Notes under the pieces: generated by a model
The model's input: only the letters and a program-made list of their open reading frames with translations
Databases searched by the model: none
Told to the model about the DNA's origin: nothing
Part shown: in pieces, positions 24,967-26,814 of the stretch
Layout of the letters: the number at the start of each line of letters is the position of its first letter
Position numbering within the stretch: the first letter of the stretch is position 1
Translations under genes and position numbers: made by a program
Assembly (NCBI GenBank): GCA_029821455.1
Contig: JALGTI010000009.1
Coordinates: 1 to 26,814 of the forward strand
Direction: 5' to 3'
DNA: 26,814 nt
From: Candidatus Zipacnadia bacterium
GTDB lineage: Bacteria > Armatimonadota > Zipacnadia > Zipacnadales > Zipacnadaceae

Positions 24967-25295
24967 GGCGCAATCCAGGTTTGTTGAGGAACCGAATCAC
25001 TCAGTAGGGCAAGCTCCTCCTTAGGCTAGCTCCCTTCGGCTCTGACTTCGGCTCTTCGACAAACTCAGAGTATCGAAGACAGGGTCGAAACTGCAGCTTG
25101 CCCTGAGTATCCACAGGCGAGACGCCTGTGCCACCAGACTTCTAGGGGAGGGCAAGCTTCCAGCTTGCCTGCCAGACACCTCACCACGCACACAGGCTGG
25201 AAGCCTGTGCTACCAAGAGGCAGGATAGGCAGCCTGAATCAGCGAACTAAGCGTGTGGGATGGCGATATTCTGAAGTTGCTGACCGGAGGAGGTT
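24967..25295. repeat. intergenic region with cluster of REP-like hairpins
   Basis: This 329-nt stretch has no gene. It holds four palindromes: TCTTCGA/TCGAAGA (25053-25079, 13-nt loop), CACAGGCG-AGA-CGCCTGTG (25112-25130), GGCAAGCT-TCC-AGCTTGCC (25151-25169) and CACAGGCT-GGA-AGCCTGTG (25191-25209). The last three each have 8-bp arms and a 3-nt loop, and each is followed by TGCCACCAGA, TGCCAGA or CTACCAAGA. They look like dispersed REP-like elements. None is followed by a T-tract, though they could protect mRNA 3' ends of uvrC. Confidence 0.7.
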
Positions 25296-26327
25296 ATGAT
25301 GACCGTTCGGAGCCGAGCGCCGACGCGCATTGATTTTGCCGGTGGCACCACTGACCTGGGCGCCTTCCGCGACAAGGAGGGCGGGGCAGTGATGAGTGCT
25401 GCCATTGACCGCTTTGCCTACTGCAGCCTCCGCAGTAGCGGTGAGGGGGCCTTCAGGATTATCTCCCAGGACCTTGAGGAGTTCGTGGAGGCCGCTGACA
25501 TCAAGGAGTTAGAGTTTGATGGCAACCTGGACCTCCTGAAGGCCGCGGTGAAGGCTCTGGCGCTGCCGGGCGGGCTGGAGATTGCGGTGCGCTGTGATGC
25601 GCCACCTGGCTCCGGGATTGGCTCTTCGGCCTCGGTTGGCGTGGCTCTGTTGGGGTTGCTCAACTGGCTGCGGTCCCAGCAAGGCGGCACGCGCGACACG
25701 TTTATGAGTCGCTTCGAGCTTGCAGAGCTAGCCTGTGAACTGGAGGCGGAATTGGGCATCGTCGGTGGGAAGCAGGACCAGTATGCTGCGGCTCTGGGGG
25801 GCTTCAACTATATGGAGTTCTATTCCGGCGGCCGGGTGGCCGTGGAGCCGGTGCACATTTCGCCCACGACGCTATGCGAATTGCAGAAGCATCTGCTGCT
25901 GTGCTATTCGGGCCAGTCACGGCTATCTGGCGACACCAACGACCGGATGATTTCCGCCTATGAGCGTGGCGAGCCAGTAGTCTGTGAGGCACTGCGCACA
26001 GTCAAGCGCGTAGCGCAGGATATGTACCGAGCGCTGCTGGCCGGTAACCTGCTCTGGTTTGCCGAGCTGATGAACGAGGAGTGGGAGGCGCGTGAAAAGT
26101 TGGCACCCGGCGTGGTGACCGACAAGCTGAGGGAACTGCGCGAGGCTGCGATGGCTGAGGGCGCCATCGGGTGTAAGGTGTGTGGGGCCGGTGGTGGGGG
26201 GTGTATGGTTATATTGTGTGAATCCGACGCCGAAGCCCAGGTGCGGCGCGCGCTGGAGGCAGCCGGGGGCAGGATCCTGGACTTCGCTTTCGACACGCAA
26301 GGTCTGCTGGTATGGGAGACACCCTAG
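25296..26327 (+). CDS. GHMP-family sugar kinase, D-glycero-alpha-D-manno-heptose-7-phosphate kinase-like
   Basis: A 343-residue protein with the three GHMP motifs: RSRAPTRIDFAGGTTDLGAF at the N terminus (substrate binding), PPGSGIGSSASVGVALL at about 103-119 (ATP phosphate-binding loop), and KVCGAGGGGCMVIL near residue 290 (third motif). GIVGGKQDQYAAALGGFN and the FAGGTTDL start are typical of HddA-like kinases. These phosphorylate heptose 7-phosphate at C1 in GDP-heptose synthesis for surface glycans. Fucokinase-like activity on another sugar is possible. GGAGGAGG precedes two consecutive ATGs; 25299 has better spacing from AGGAGG, 25296 from the first GGAGG. Its end overlaps the next gene by 16 nt. 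Confidence 0.85.
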   Translation: MMTVRSRAPTRIDFAGGTTDLGAFRDKEGGAVMSAAIDRFAYCSLRSSGEGAFRIISQDLEEFVEAADIKELEFDGNLDLLKAAVKALALPGGLEIAVRCDAPPGSGIGSSASVGVALLGLLNWLRSQQGGTRDTFMSRFELAELACELEAELGIVGGKQDQYAAALGGFNYMEFYSGGRVAVEPVHISPTTLCELQKHLLLCYSGQSRLSGDTNDRMISAYERGEPVVCEALRTVKRVAQDMYRALLAGNLLWFAELMNEEWEAREKLAPGVVTDKLRELREAAMAEGAIGCKVCGAGGGGCMVILCESDAEAQVRRALEAAGGRILDFAFDTQGLLVWETP

Positions 26328-26814
26328 CAGAGACGCCACAGGCGTCATCGGAGAGAGACACTGGTCAGGGCTGGCCCGTGCGCGAGGCCTTGGGTATCGT
26401 GCTGGGGCTGGCGATGCTGGTGGTGGTCTTCTATCATGGCGAAGACCTGGTGCCGAATCGCTATTACCAGCACAGGATATTTGGCTGGTTCGGCCTGAAC
26501 TTCATCTGCCTGTTTATGGTTCCAGCGCTGCTGGTTACGCTGGTGTGGCGTCAGCGGCTGAACGATTATGGCCTGCAGTGGGGCCGGGCCAGAACGTGGG
26601 CGTGGTATCTCCTTTTCTATGCTGTAATCGTAGTGCCAGCGATAGTCATTGCCTCACGCGCCGAGGCGTTCCAGAGCTACTACCCGCGCTATGGCTTGGC
26701 TCGCGACGAGGTGAGCGCCTGGCTGCTGGCGTTCCTGGGTTGGGGAGTGTACTTCTTTGCCTGGGAGTTCTTCTTTCGAGGCTTCTTATTGCAACTGGTG
26801 GCCCGGCGCTACGG
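26312..26814 (+). CDS. CPBP-family intramembrane protease-like protein, 3' end outside window
   Basis: ATG 26312 lies inside the kinase gene in another frame, giving a 16-nt overlap that suggests translational coupling. The 167 visible codons encode a short hydrophilic N terminus and four hydrophobic segments: ALGIVLGLAMLVVVFY, GLNFICLFMVPALLVTLVW, WYLLFYAVIVVPAIVIAS and WLLAFLGWGVYFFAWEFFF. WEFFFRGFLL matches CPBP (Rce1/Abi-type) motif 1, EExxxRG, with the first Glu replaced by Trp. The remaining catalytic motifs lie beyond the edge. CPBP proteins cleave within membranes or act as bacteriocin self-immunity factors; the substrate is unknown. Confidence 0.75.
   Translation, partial: MGDTLAETPQASSERDTGQGWPVREALGIVLGLAMLVVVFYHGEDLVPNRYYQHRIFGWFGLNFICLFMVPALLVTLVWRQRLNDYGLQWGRARTWAWYLLFYAVIVVPAIVIASRAEAFQSYYPRYGLARDEVSAWLLAFLGWGVYFFAWEFFFRGFLLQLVARRY

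Noticed and set aside
24967..25295. Short palindromes considered as a CRISPR array
   Set aside because: Units are only 19 bp, not identical, with irregular spacing and no cas genes; they fit REP-like hairpins better.

Overview
The window looks like part of a chromosome of an uncultured diderm bacterium with fairly high GC content. Outer-membrane traits support this: an LptD/OstA-like beta-barrel, CsgG-like secreted proteins, and very large secreted proteins ending in FlgD-type Ig domains. The style (TolB propellers, carboxypeptidase-regulatory-like repeats, clostripain and subtilisin proteases, REP-like hairpins ending in an ACCA tail) resembles Armatimonadota or other poorly cultured phyla. 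That assignment is inference; no rRNA or other phylogenetic marker except uvrC is present.

Region 1-2950 (minus strand): a GH95-type glycoside hydrolase runs off the left edge. Upstream of it lies a two-gene Phd/YefM-RelE/ParE toxin-antitoxin operon with a strong sigma70-type promoter that carries the TGTACA core known from YefM operators. Region 3072-4700 (plus): a putative TIM-barrel glycoside hydrolase-like protein with a C-terminal InlB-like repeat and no visible signal peptide.

Region 4700-22987 is the centre of interest, a run of seven envelope/secreted proteins. The first is a 1602-codon TolB-propeller protein whose signal peptide sits in another reading frame, separated by a possible +1 frameshift. 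Next is a probable single transcription unit bounded by a good promoter (10137-10165) and a textbook terminator (20890-20917). It encodes a CsgG-like/FN3 protein, a clostripain-family (C11) cysteine protease, a subtilisin (S8) protease, a large protein of unknown function, and a second CsgG-like/FN3 protein. The TolB-like, S8 and unknown proteins share a homologous C-terminal module of about 430-460 residues ending in a FlgD-type Ig domain. An OstA/LptD-like barrel protein follows the terminator. I propose as a hypothesis that this is an export/sorting or surface-anchoring system with C-terminally tagged cargo, a caspase-fold protease and envelope partners, loosely analogous to the type IX secretion system.

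Region 23047-26814: housekeeping uvrC, a 330-bp intergenic region with REP-like hairpins, a heptose-7-phosphate kinase-like GHMP kinase, and an overlapping CPBP-family membrane protease cut by the right edge.
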